A DNA stretch of 64,000 nucleotides from Ancistrus triradiatus (Eukaryota > Chordata > Actinopteri > Siluriformes > Loricariidae). The stretch covers positions 62,001 through 126,000 of the forward strand of contig JAJAGP010000936.1 of assembly GCA_025084515.1 (NCBI GenBank). The letters are read 5' to 3'. The notes under the pieces were generated by a model. The model was not told where the DNA came from. It worked only from the letters and a program-made list of their open reading frames with translations, and did no database searches. A program made the position numbers and the translations under genes. The first letter of the stretch is position 1; each line of letters starts with the position of its first letter. Positions 36,801-51,100 of the stretch are shown here, piece after piece.

Positions 36801-39800
36801 AAGTATGTATTGAAACAGATGGACTACAATCTGTAATTGCAGAACTACAAAGTGCTTCTATATGGTAAGTGTAACTGATAAAATAGACAAGGAATGTAAA
36901 TACAAGGAGTTGTACCTAATAAAGTGAACAGTGAGTGTTACAATGCTGTAATAAAAACTATTTAATTGCAACTTTTTCATTCAAGAGTAGCAGGCAATTA
37001 TATTAAATACACAAAAACACAACCATTCAGTCTTGCCCACATTATCAAAAATGACACTGATAGCAATGCTGCAACACAAGAACTCAACTAAAAATGTCCT
37101 TTGGTTTGAAGGAAATTGTATAGGTTTTGTACATTGTCTACTTTCAGTGATGTACTACACAATGCTTCTTCGTATAAAATGCAATTAAAAGGGTTTTCTG
37201 TCAAACTTTAGAAACACCACCACCTTTCCTACTGATGACTGATGTACTGGCAGGCAGACTGCTGACAGAGTCCTGTCTACATGCAGATAGTAAATGCCAG
37301 TGAACATGTGAAGCAGATGCTTACTGAGCTGAGCTGAACTGAACCTACATTAGTACCTGTGATAAGCAGCCGCCAATCAGCGAACATATTAGGAGCTACA
37401 GGTGACATTTTGTTCTTTTTGTCATACAAATTCATTACAAGTCACGGTAAATTTGTATCTTTAGAATTTCCTATGACGCAAATTTAGAGCAAAATTCTTA
37501 GAGCATCTGCATTTACTCAGCATAGGAACTTAGCATTGCAAATCAGATCCTTAAAGGTCACTTTAGTAAGAAAACCCACCACTTCTTTGTCATTTTTATG
37601 TGAAACAATGTTGAAACAAACTACTCCATATCTGAACTTTCTTCTAAGAAAATCATTAGAACACACACAACAATTTTCATAGATTCGTAAGACTTATTTT
37701 TACCAACATAGAAAACTTGGAAATGCAACCATGTAACAAGCAACAGTAAAGCAACTGGCTAGAGATTAAGTAGGAGAGCTTCTACAGGAACTACATCCCA
37801 AAGGAGTGTTAGAGGTACTCTGAGACTGCTAAAGGATGAACAAACAAACAAACACACACACACAAACACGCGCACACTAAGTGCGGTGGACAATTAGCTC
37901 CTTGACCATCTGTCCCCCTGTGTTTGAAGCACCTCATTAACAGAATGCAGGCATGACTCTTTCACTTTTCGCTACAGGTTCACGCTGAAGGTTAAACAAG
38001 CCCTTGTGTGCGGCACGTTTCCCAGCCACCTCCGCCAATTTGCATTATATATTAAAGAGCCATTTTGTGGAGTCAGTGGTGTGTGACAGGGGAGAGCTGT
38101 GCATGCTCCTGTAAATGAGTGTCCTCCACACTCGGCTCACTCAACAGCTTTCTCTTAGCCTGTATGTCACAATGAATCCTTCATCTACATACAGAAACAT
38201 GCATTCAGCTATTCATCAACAGCACAATAGAAGGTGTTAGTGGAACAGCATTACATTTAGAAATGAATTTATAAATTGAACATTGATAACACTTCACTTG
38301 GGTTACTAAAACAAAAAAAACCCTGAGAATTATAAATTGAGCGATTTGGCTATGCCTTCTCTTGCATATTCTGTCAAATACCTGTAACCTGATTTCATTT
38401 CATTGTGTTCCCAGTCAAGCCAGTTAGCGGTGCCTATTTCAGCATTTAGAATTACCTTTCATTGTCGAAATACAGCTGTACAGAACAACATCCACTCTTA
38501 GCATGCGTTCCTTTCAAGCCCTGTGCAAATTCAACAGTGATTAATTTTAGCTAAATTATCATGGCCATGTGTGTATGTATGTGGTGTGTCTGTGTATGGT
38601 ATTATTTGAACAGTGTTTGCAGAGCAACAAGGTAGTCTCCAGACAGCATTTAATGGGTCCAGACCAAAAATATAAGAGAGGCCTGGAAAGTCACCACACT
38701 TCTGTCTGCTCCTATTTGTACGGTGAGGTTTAACATGAGATAGACATATCTCTGTTACACTGCATTTGTGTTTTCTTTTTATCCTTCGAAACATAACTTC
38801 ATCTTGACAAAATCTGACATTGCTCAGATGCATAGCACAGTAAGGTACTGAAGAAGTAAACATTTGACAAGCAGATTTCTTACAGGATTGTTATTTAGCT
38901 CGCAGAAAGGAATCCGATATGGTTTACAACTGTTGTACAATATGGTTTATTTATACAGCACATTTAATGACAACTTAGAAAAAGCTCCACTAAAGAGTTT
39001 TCTTTGAAGGTAAACACACTGCAAACTACTATGACTTATGTTTCAAAGCAGACCTACTTTGTTACTTCAATACAAATACACTGTGAGGAATCATCAGGTA
39101 ATAGCTGTGATAATGTAGTTTTTGGAGAAGCAATTTATGTTGAGAGAACGATAATGAATTTTACCAGGGTCTTGTGTGCACACCACCAATAGGATAAACT
39201 GGGGGAACTGTGTGGGCACATTACCTCTGGAATGAGGCGGTCTAGATGGGTGGAGCGATTACGGTGGGAAGGATGGGTGGATAGCCACTCAGGGCTGGTG
39301 TCCTCTCCACTCAATTTCTCAGCTAACTCCATCTGCATCCAAAACACTGAGCTAGCTCTCACATCTGCACATGCCTAAAGAAAAAACAGTGAGAGATAAA
39401 GGAAATGTTTTCAAAATTTTCAGCTCAGTCTCATGGATATCTGATAAAACAGCTCAATGCAAAGCAAAGCATCCCATTTTAGGTTACAGGTGGGCACAGG
39501 GTGAGGTACGCCCTGGACAACGCATCGGTCCATTGCAATGCCACAAATAGACCATCTGACCTTCATGTTGCAAGCCTAGGGTTCAAACCCAGGTCAGCAA
39601 AAACTACTGTACTCAACTCACTTTTAAGCACAAGAGCTGCAGAAAATAATACAGCAATGTTATGTCCCCATTTTGCTGTAATCAGGCTAGTATGGATTCC
39701 ACAGGTTTGTGCAACATCTGATGATACAGGTTATTCCAGCACGACTTTACAATATGCCAAAGAGCATCTTGCGATGTTATTGAACATTTGGCTTTCTTTG

Positions 39801-40589
39801 TCTACAAGTGCCCCATAAATGCTTGGTGCGGTTTAAGTCAGGTGACTGGGGAGGACAGCCCATCACAGTCAGAGTCACTCAAGCTGTTATATTGATTATA
39901 TGATTTGTAATGAAAAACATACTATTAAATTAGAGAAAAATGCTAAATGGAAGCATTTAGACAAATTTTTCTAGTCAAAATGGATCGAGAACCGAGTTCA
40001 ACGAGTTCCGAGGTGGTCGAGAACTGAGGCACCACTGTACATTATTATGACAACTTAAACTTAAATTATGACCAAATCACAATTACAAACATATGCACAG
40101 GTGAATTTTAGTAGGTTTTAAAGTAACATGCGGCTTCAATAATGCAGCTTCAAAGAGATCAAATAATGCTTGCCCAAACTGCAGGTGTATCAGTAAAAGA
40201 GAACTTGAAAATTTATCAGTCATAAAATTCAAAGCAGTGCTGCCATTAAAAAGTAGTTTGTATTAAAGGTCAGTGCACCAAGCTGCATAACATAAAACGT
40301 AGATTTAAACATCATTAACACTGGGCAGCTTTGAAGTGCATTAAGTGAAAGAGATATCCATCTCATTAAGTCTCCCAAAAACGTTAATAAAGAGTACTAC
40401 ATGAAGTATGACCCAACACCCCAACTCAAACGTTATAGGCTGCAATCCATAAGGATTCTTGGAATTTGATTCAAAAGCGAAGGGTGGTTCACCCTTTATT
40501 AGCTCCTTCTATTACTTTGATGATGTTTGTTTGTTTGGTTTATTTAAGATCGCTTTCAATATCAATAGCCATTTCAGCAACACACAAGT

Positions 40590-40657
<68 letters not shown>

Positions 40658-43600
40658 CACACACACACATACACGCACACACACACACACACAGTGGGGA
40701 AAAAAAGTATTTAGGGAGCCACTGATTGTGCAAGTTCTCCTACTTAAAAAGATGAGACACGTCTGTAATTTTCATCATAGGTACACTTCAATTATGAGGG
40801 ACAAAATGAGAAAATAAATTCCAGGAAATCACATTGTAGGATTTTTTAAAAATTTAATTGTAAATCATGGTGGAAAATAAGTATTTGGTCACCCACAGCC
40901 AAGCAAGATTTATGGCTCTCACAGACATGTAACTACTTCTTTAAGAAGCTCTTCTGTCCTCCACTCGATCCTGTATTAATGGCACCTGTTTGACCTCATT
41001 ATCTGTATAAAAGACACCTGTCCACAGCCTCAAACAGCCAGACTCCAACTCAACCATGGCCAAGACCAAAGAGCTGTCGAAGGACACCATGAACAAAATT
41101 GTAGACCTGCACCAGGCTGAGAAGAGTGAATCTACTAAATAGGCAAGCAGGTTGGTGTGAGTAAATTAACTGTGGGAGCAATTGTAAGAAAATGGAAGAA
41201 ATACCAAGACATTTACATTTACAGCATTTAGCAGACACCCTTATCCAGAGCGACTTACAATTGGTACAGTCTTACAATCCAAGCAATTGTGGGTTAAGGG
41301 CCTTGCTCAAGGACCCAAACAGTAGCAGCTTGGCAGAGGTGGGATTTGAACCCTGGACCTTCTGTCCATAGTCCAGTACCTTACCCAAGGCTACCACAGT
41401 CCCACCATTGATAATCTCCCTCATTCTGGGGCTCCACGCAAAGATCTCATCCCGTGGGTCAAAATGATCATAAGAACGGTGAGAAAAAAATCCCAGAAAC
41501 TACAGAGAGGGACCTGATGAATGACCTGCAGAGAGCTGGACCGAAATAACAAAGGCTACCATCAGTAACACTATGCCGAGAGGGACTCAGATCCTGCAGT
41601 GTCAGGCGTGCCCCCCTGCTTAAGCCAGTACATGTCCAGGCTGTCTGAAAGTTTGTCAGAGAGCATATGGGATGATCCAGAAGAGGATTGGGAGAACATC
41701 ATGTGGTCAGATGAAACCAAAATAGAACTTTTGGGGTAAAAACTCAATCATCATGTTTGGAGGAAGAAGATGCGGAATTGCAGCCCAAGAACACCATACC
41801 TACTGTGAAGCATGGGGGTGGAAACATCATGCTTTGGGGCTGTTTTTTTCTGCAAACGGGACAGGACGACTGATCCGTGTTAAGGGAAGAATGAATGGGG
41901 CCACGTATCGTGAGATTTTAAGCCAAAAACCTAATTCCATCAGTGAGAGCATTGAAGATGGAACGTGTGGCTGGGTCTTCCAGCATGAAAATGATCAAAA
42001 ACACACCACTCAGGCAACAAAGGAGTGGTTCTGTAAAAAGCATTTCAAGGTCCCGGAGTGCCCTAGCAAGTCTCCAGACCTCAACCCCATAGAAAAAATT
42101 AGTGGAGGGAGTTGAAAGTCCGTGTTGCCCAGCAACAGCCCCAAAACATCACTGCTCTAGAGAGATCTGGATGGAGGAATGAGCCAAAGTACCAGCTACA
42201 GTGTGTGCAAACCTCCTGAAGACTTGCAGGAAACGTTTGACATCTGTCATTGCCAACAAAGGTTATGTTACAAAGTATTGAGTTGAACTTTTGTTACTGA
42301 CCAAAAACTATTTTCCACCATAATTTACAATTACATTTTTAAAAAATCCTACAATGTGATTTCCTGGATTTTTTTTTTCTCATTTTGTCTCTCTCAGTTG
42401 AAGTGTACCTGTGATGAAAAAACTACAGACCTCTCTCATCTTTCTAAGAAGGAGGAGAACTTGCACAATCAGTACTGACTAAATACTTTTTTTGCCCCAC
42501 TGTGTGTGTGTGTATATATATACAGGTTGGGCCAATTTCGTGTAATCAGTTAACCTAATACATGTCTTTTGACTGTGGGAGGAAACCAGAGTACCCGGAA
42601 TAAACCCACGCAGACACAGGGAGGGCATATAGACTCCACATAGAAAGGACCGAGACCGCACCACCCTTGGATCGAACCCAGGACCTTCTTGCTGTGAGGC
42701 GACAGTGCCATCTAAAACTGAATGAATGAATTCCATTCTAATAGGGACAACAATTTCAATCACAGCAGCCCGAGTTATTTGTGGCATGGATTCAACAGCA
42801 TGCTGGAAACATCTCCTTCTCCACATCCCTAACATGCTTTATTCAGGTGTGATGAGAGGGGAGGACACTGAAGTACACTGAACACATCTCTTTAATGAAA
42901 ACAGCTTGAAATTACTTGTGCTTTGTGAGAAGTCACATGATCATGCTTTAAGAAGCCTTCAGAAGATGGATATAATAGATGCAATGGTTAGCAACATTAC
43001 TCTTACAGCCTGTGGCATCCAAACAAATCTGGAAATCAACTGGTATTCGGAGGTGTGCCATGAATACATTTCCCACTCCACCACCTCCAGCACCATAAAT
43101 AATTGACACAAGACAGGTTGGGAGGGGAATATTATTTCTAAAATATCTGTATGAATGGCTGTATCAAAAAAATAAATAAATAAAAAATCACACTGGATTG
43201 TTGAAGAGGAGCCCGTAGCCTTAGGGGTTTAAACATGGTTTTACACACACACACCTCCTTGGTAAATCAGAGACCAGACTTGTAAATGTGCTTCTCTCTT
43301 CAGCCAGTCATCCCACACATTTTCACCACACTCTCTGCCCTTCTTCCTAAAGGAGGACTGTTTGAGAGATATTTACGAGGACACAGCTGTGGCTGGCAAA
43401 CCAAATACTCCAAAAGGCACTGCTCTACCATCACAGAGATACATGTGTGAACACTGCCATCTAATGCAGGCTGTGGGAATGGCTTTATGAGAAATACTAA
43501 AGGTGGGCTGTAGCAACAGGAAAAGGGACAATTACTGGGTTACCATTACCAGTCCTTTTCTGGCTTTGTATCAGTTACAGCTTTCACACTAAAGTTACTC

Positions 43601-45049
43601 ACCATTAAATTTATGACATATTACAAATTACATATAAACTGATCAGTCATAACATTAAAACCACTGACAGGGATGTTCAGGAAGGGTTTGAGGAACATCA
43701 AAAGAGTTCAAGGTGTTAACATGGCCTCCAGATTCTCCAGATCTTAATCTGATTGAGATTCTGTAGGACTTTCCAAGACTGATTCATGGTGGCCCCACCT
43801 TGCAACATACAGGACATGAAGGATATGCTGCTCATTTCTTGGTGCATCATGCCCCATATCTCCGTGTAACACCATAATTAATACCAGCTGATACCAATTA
43901 ATACCAATTGAGCATCGTTTAAACACCACAGTCTCCCTGTATTGTTGCTGACTATCTCCATCCCTTTATGACCACGGGGATGGATTCTGATGGCTCCTGC
44001 GAGCAGGATAACCATCTCACAAAGCTCAAATCATCTCAAATTTGTTTCTTGAACCCCGCCCCGTAGCAGGGCAGAATTTCATCGCTGGTGAGGTAAAATG
44101 CATGGAAAAAGGCGGGCGAGAAATGAGGTTGGCGAGATAACGGGATAATTAGGTTACACTGTACAAGATAAAAGGAACCCGATGAACCATTGTAATTTGC
44201 ACACCAAGTAGTGTCTATGATGCATTCATTTTAAGTGGATAAGAAAGTGAACGAATGAACATTCATAATTAATATAAAGTCTACTTTATGGTTCATCTGA
44301 AGTGTTTTGGGAACACCAAAAACAAATTTTTAAAACCCTGGAGCTATTTTTTATCAAACCAGTATGAGAGTTTCAGCTGGTCATCAGTCTTTTACAATCT
44401 GATTTACATAGAAACAAATTTAAATCATCTCACTGCTTGATAAGCTACATTCTTTTTTAACACAACAATGATGATTTAAACTGAGGCATTTTGCTAATCC
44501 ACCAAAGATGGGTGGGTGTGTGTCTGGGCTAGATTTAAATTACATTGTGGGGACCAAATGACCCCACAAGGAAAGAAAGGGCTGACATTGTTGCCTTGTG
44601 GGGACAGTTGCCAGGTCCCCATGAAGAAAACTGCTTTTTTACAGAAACTGTAACGCTCTTTCAAAAAACCAAGAGTCAAAATGTTTGCATTAGGATACTG
44701 AGGTTAAGGTTAGGGGTAGGTGTAGTAATAATTAATTATTATGTCTATGGAAAGTCCCCAAAACATATGTATACCAGGTATGCATGTGACTGTGTGTGTG
44801 AATGTGTGAGAGAAATGTCAGGAGCCAGAAACTCCACATACAATGTCAGGACAAATTTACACTTTGGTGAAATGTCAGGACAAATCCATGTCCTGACTTT
44901 TCTGAACATTTTTATTCCGAAAATGACATTTTTATTCCAAACACTAAGAGCCAAATGTGTTCCTTTTGATTACTGAGGTTAGGGTTATGTGGAGGTGTAG
45001 GATTAATTAGCTACAGTAATCAGTGATAAAAATAGTGAGGCAAACGTCC

Positions 45050-45113
<64 letters not shown>

Positions 45114-48100
45114 ATCCTGCATTAGTGGGTGCTGATGCTGAAGTACCTTGGCAGCTAGCTGCAGTCCAACCTCATCAGCTTCTGCTTCCAGCTTCCTACT
45201 GAAGGGCTGGTCAAACATCAACTAAAATATAAATAAATAAATAAAACACAAACAATATCAGTATGCTACCTATACGCGTCAAAAAGTATTTGCTCTCTAT
45301 CAAGAATTGTTTCCAACATTGTACACAGTGGATGATTTTTCTCTTTAAAGAACACACCTTAAATATTAGAAAACTACTGTATACAAACATATAGTATACA
45401 AAGACAAATATCATGTTCTTATATCATGTGCTTCATTTTTTAAAAGTACTGTGTTGCTATATACAGAGTAATACTATGCATCCTCATCCTGTTGCTTTCA
45501 ACAGCATTATCCTGCTTTGGATAATGCTCTATTGCAAAATGCACTATATACATACATCTAGCTTTACTATGAAGTGAAAGTGTCTAGGAGTAATAAAACC
45601 TAAAAAGTGATATGCCACACAAGTTCACATCTATATAAATTGTCTGTCAGTTGTGCACACATCAGCACAATAACTGCTTATGAGGATCCTTATGAATGGA
45701 GTTGCCATTGCCAAGCAGTTATGCATAAGTCTAAGACTGCAATGCCAGGCTGCGAGTGGACTCTATCATCTAGAAAGTGAACTCTCATTTATCAATCTGA
45801 TGGAGAAATCTGAGTTTGGTGGATGCTACCAGGTAGCATCACCAGTCTGAATGCATAAACCTACTTGTACTGATTTGTTGCGGATAAATAAGGGTCTGGG
45901 GTGCTAGTTCATGGGTTAAGCAGGATGCTTTATTCTAATGAAGCAAAACCTTCCATTTACAGAATTTATGAGATGCCTTTATCTAGAACTACTTCTAACT
46001 GATACAGTCTTACAATGTATAATCCATATAGAACTGAGGGTTAAGGACCTTATATTGGCAGCTTGGCTGTGCTGAAACTTCTATCTGCACATAGTTTGTT
46101 GCCTGCTGGTAACTAAAGCCTCCCACAGAAAATCCTAAGTATCTCCTTCTGTTCTGATAAACCAGGCTTTCAGAAATCCATTTCCTCTAAACACCTCTCT
46201 ACAGCACTTCTAGCAAAACATTAACCAGGCATAAGATTTTACAGTGTTTGAAACAATGACCGTTAACACCAAGTTATTAGATCAGATATGCATTTAAACA
46301 AAATCTCTTTTTCACAAGGAGTTCTCACCTGGACTAGTTTGCCTTGTACCCACTGGCCCAAAAGAGCGAGACTATCTCGAGGACAAATGGCCCAAATCAT
46401 CGTCAAGAAGATCATGGATATCAAATCCACCACATGAGACAGGCTGGCCTGCTCAGCCTAAGAAAGACAGACAGAAAGCACATATACAAGTGCATTGTTT
46501 ATTTCTGCTCATCACTCATTTATGACCAACCAGTTATGGGAAAAACTTATCAAACACAATCACAGATCACTTGACAGAACTAAAACCCAGTTATGCAAAT
46601 CACAGCATGTAAGAGTGAGCACTATCAGAGAGCCTTGACTCAGCATTAGCAAAATGCACCGCAATGCAGATGGAACGTTTTATTACCTGCAGGAGTCATC
46701 AGAACAATTCCATACATGCAGCCTGTCTTATCAGAAAGTCTATGAGCCTCTCTCGCTCTCAAATATTACACTGCCATTTTAGTCCAAGCAGCCTGGCAGT
46801 AAGACACATCTGAAAATGTACTTCACTTGATCATTCTTAACCGTGTTTCAGAAGATAAACATGACATTCAGAAGACTGACTCTCTTTGAGTGGTACCACT
46901 CAGCCTAGAGACAGGTAAACATTTAAGCAAGGCAGAGATCTACAGTCACTATATAATTGGCAAGGCTATACAACTATTGCATGAATTGTTGAAAAGTAGA
47001 ACTGTAGAACATCAGAACTGAAACAACAAGACGATGTATTTCGGGCCCAGGAGACAGAACACAGTCTTGTTATAATCACATACAAATAAAAGAAGTTTAT
47101 GCAGAGAATAAGCTCAGAAGGAGGTGAGTTGAGTGTACAAGAAAAAAAATCAAGAAAGCAAGATTACAACTGCATATTATATTAGTTTTATAAAAGCTTC
47201 TGATAGACTGACCATAATGCAATGCCTACTTCACATTTTTACACTGGCCACATACTGTGATTAATAGTATACAGACATACTTGAATTCAGCCATCATTTC
47301 TGAAAGGTACATGAACTCAAGCAACAAAGCTTTGCAATCTGCATAGACATACAATTTTACAAAAAAAAAATACACAAAAGAGGATTTTTTTTCCCCCTGG
47401 CAGAGACTCCCAAGTCAACATAAATATTGAAGTAGAAACAGCTTGGCGCAATAACAATTTGAATACAAAGCAGCACGCCACACAAACTCACAAATGTAAA
47501 AACTAGAGATGCACCGATCAATCGGCTGGTGACTGGAATCAGCTGGTTTTCAGCGTGATCGGCCTTGACCATTGATCGGCCATTAATTCTCATAAAACCA
47601 CTGCTGTTCCGGTCACATTCAACATGTGCAGCACATGACGGTACAAACACAGTCACGCATGAACAGCACAGTGCTTTTATTAACTTTATTTCAGAATTCA
47701 ATACGTGTGTGTAGCATAAAGTTCTCCAAAAATGGCTCAGCCTCTCATAGTTTGTTTATGAGACTGCAGCTGAAATATGTTAATGATGAAAAAGTGTCAG
47801 ATTTCAGAGTTGTTTTGAGTGCTACTTAGTCAACGAAATAGTCTCCCCAAATAGTGAGTACTAAAGAAGGGGTAGGGATAGTAAGGAGGGTGTAGGCATC
47901 TATTTCGGACACAGCCATGTCTTCAGCGTGGAAGCTCTTCAGAGTGTGCTGTTTGCAACACATTGACGGCTGAAATAAGCAATGGAGGAACATCTCAGAA
48001 AATGTTTGGAACAACAAATTTCAAGACGTTTTTAAAGCAGCACGCACCCCACTGAATATGTGGAATTTGACAAAACTAACAAAGGCAAAGAGCTAAAGCT

Positions 48101-51100
48101 AGTGAGAGTGCAGAGCCAGGCACAAGTCAGCAACAACACCATCTTTCTTTAGTAATGAAAGAAGTTTCCATCGAAAGTAAAGCTGAACAAAAATGTCTCT
48201 ATATGATGTAATTTATAATTCTTAGACAGAAAGACAATTGGAATCGGCCGATCAAAAAAATCGGAATCGGCCAAGAATAGTGCAATCTCTAGATGCATCT
48301 CTAGTAAACATCATGGTAACTCTGCTGCAACACACACTAGTAAGTTGAAAACTATTTCTGTACACTGAAAGCTTAAGGGATTGAGTTCTTACTGCCAAGC
48401 ACCCGTATACAAGCTTAAAGTACAAACCCAAGCATGGCTGGATTGGATCAGACCTGTCCATTAACAAAATTCAAGAGAACGTAGGCCATGGAGCAAGATA
48501 ACGACCCTAAGCACTGGAGTTGCTATACCAAAAAATGGTTAAAGAACAATTAAGTTAAAGTTTTGAAATGGCCAAGCCCTAACCTTAATCCAAGAGAAAT
48601 GTTGTAGCAGGGCCCAAAGCAAGTAGTTTCCATTTGAGGAAACCCACCAACATCCCAGAGTTGAAGTTGTACCGAAAAAAGGGGGAGATGTTGTTTGTTT
48701 GTTTAGTTTTATTTAGCATTGCTCTTCAGCATCAAATGAAATTCAACAACAGACACAAGGTTACATCAACACTCAAGGTTATATCAAAACTAATCATATA
48801 TATTGATTGGGGCCAATTTTGCGTAATCAGTTAACCTAATGCATGTATTTGGACTGTGGGAGGAAACCAGAGTAAACCCAAGTGGACACAAGGAGGACAA
48901 GCAGACTCCACCCATAAATGACCCAGGCCACTCCACCCTGGGATTGAACCCAGAACCTTTTTTACTGTAAGGTGACAGTGCTACCCACCGAGCTGGAACA
49001 AGCACGTCTGCTAAACAGTCTTCTTCACCATCCCGAAATCTTTCACTGGGGTTTAAAGACCCTTTGGTGGCCAATTCATGTGTGATAATCATTCCTCATG
49101 CACCTAGAACACAATGTGAGCCTGATGAATCTTGGCATTGCTGTCCTGGATTAACCTGGTCATTCAGGTACTCTGCTGAATTCATTTTGTCATGTGACAC
49201 CGCTGAGCCCAGACTTGACCCATTGAAGCAACATAAAATCATAACACTGCCTCCAGAGGCTTGTACTTTGAGGACTATGCATGATGAGTACATCCCTTCA
49301 TGACATTCCATTCTTACCCTGATGTACTCATTGCTCTGGAATAGGGTAATGGCAGATTTTATTCCATTTTCTCTATTTTCCCTACCAAATTTATTTTAAT
49401 AATGGTTAATGCTGGACAATTCTTAACCCAACCCAAGTCATTTAGGGAATCAATTACTTGATGCAGGCCAATAATTTGGCCCTTCTATAATGCAATGTCA
49501 TCTTTTACACAACCACAGGATACAGGTTGTCACCATGGTTGTTTAAGTTAGGGTTGTATCAGTTAGGGTTTAAAAAAAAACACTGTTGGCAGTTGAAACA
49601 TTAATCGTTGCAGTAAATATCCAATCAAAGGCTCGTAAATATTTGCTTATTCCACACAGAGACTTTTTTTTTGGACAGTCAGTGTAGTGAGTCCTGTCAG
49701 AATTGCACGCACTTAGCAGAACTGTGTTCCGTTCATTGACTATGCATTGTTAACATCCTTAAGTACAAATTCTGATTTCTCTTCAAACTGTTCTCCGTTT
49801 ACTTTTTCTAGCTACCATACCTTTACCTAGACCACATCAGAGGATGCACACCAGAGGATGCCAGGTCAGCAAAACTGTTATCTGCTAGATGACATAAGAA
49901 ACTTCAGTGACTGCATTTACACTGGAATAAATAATGTCCAATGACTCATTTATATTCCCTATTGTATTTCATTCTCTATTTTATTAACTATATTTTCTAT
50001 TTCATTGCATTCCCATTTTATTTATGCTGTTCTTGTTGTTTGCTTTATTTTATGTATTCTATTTAGATTCTGTCTATTTAACCTATTTATTCTTAAAAAT
50101 GTAACACTTATGTGATTTCATTCTTACATATAACACCTAGGCTGCCCAAGGAGGTTGGGTTCCTTTTTGAGTTGTAGTTCTCCCAAGGTTTTTTTCCTCA
50201 TCACATTTAAGGAGATTTTCCATGCCACTGTCAATCACAGCATTTAATGTTTAAATACTTATTTTCCACCATGATTTACAATGAAATTCTTTAAAAATCC
50301 TACAGTGTGATTTCCTGGATTTTCTTTCTCATTTTGTCTCTCATAGTTGAAGTGTACCAACGATGAAATTTACAGACCTCTCTCATCTTTCTAAGTAGGA
50401 GAACTTGCACAATCAGTGGCTGATTAAATACTTTTTGCCCCACTGTACGATAGACAAAATGAGAAAAATAATCCAGGAAATCACATTGTAGGATTTTTAA
50501 TGAATTTAATTGTACATCATGGTGGAAAATAAGTATTTGGTCACCCACAAACAAGCAAGATTTCTGGCTCTCACAGACCTGTAAATTCTTCTTTAAGAAG
50601 CTCTTCTGTCCTCCACTCATTATTTGTATTAATGGCATCTGTTTGACCTCATTATCTGTATAAAAGACACCTGTCCACAGTCTCAAACAGTCAAACTCCA
50701 AATTCAATCATGGCCAAGACCAAAGAGCTGTCCAAGGACACCAGGAAGGAAATTGAAGACCTGCACCAGGCTGAGAAGAGTGAATCTACAATAGGCAAGC
50801 AGGTTGGTGTGAATAAATCAACTGTGGGAGCAATTGTAAGAAATACAAAGCCATTGATAATCTCCCTTGATCTGGGGCCCCACGCAAGATCTCATCCCGT
50901 GGGGTCAAAATGATCATGAGAACAGTGAGTGAAAATCCCAGAAGTAACAACGGCTACCATCAGTAACACTACGCTAAGAGGGACTCAGATCCTGCAGTGC
51001 CAGGCGTGTCCCCCTGCCTAAGCCAGTACATGTCCAGGCCCGTCTGAAATTTGCCAGAGAGCATATGGATGATCAAGAAGAGGATTGGGAGAATATCATA

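Larger units (their letters stand above)
30894..39224 (-). other. oma1: oma1 intron 7 (8.3 kb)
   Basis: Mostly decayed repeats: a possible tRNA-type SINE (31330-31720), a Tc1 derivative carrying a foldback element (32790-34596), SINE fragments (35097-35170, 35764-35932) and a long-inverted-repeat MITE (36163-36940). The stretches 31721-32789, 34597-35096, 35171-35763 and 36941-39224 are AT-rich; I recognise nothing in them. Confidence 0.8.
40692..42502 (+). mobile_element. Tc1 element, family D, carrying a nested SINE
   Basis: The left end CAGTGGGGAAAAAAAGTATT pairs with AAATACTTTTTTTGCCCCAC, then TG at 42502. Inner repeats pair (GGAAATCACATTGTAGGATT with AATCCTACAATGTGATTTCC). Total 1.81 kb, of which about 190 bp is the SINE at 41211-41400. 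Confidence 0.9.
39375..45146 (-). other. oma1: oma1 intron 6 (5.8 kb)
   Basis: It contains a SINE-like fragment (39485-39615), a TA/CA microsatellite and a Tc1 element with a nested SINE (40597-42502), a DANA-like SINE fragment (42527-42715), Tc1 fragments (42745-43130, 43640-44035), a repeat with GGTTAGGG-like blocks (44490-45010) and a (TG)n tract near exon 6. The stretches 39616-40590 and 43131-43639 show nothing I recognise. Confidence 0.8.

Noticed and set aside
44694..45000. Interstitial telomeric repeat
   Set aside because: Only isolated GGTTAGGG-like words, with no tandem TTAGGG array.
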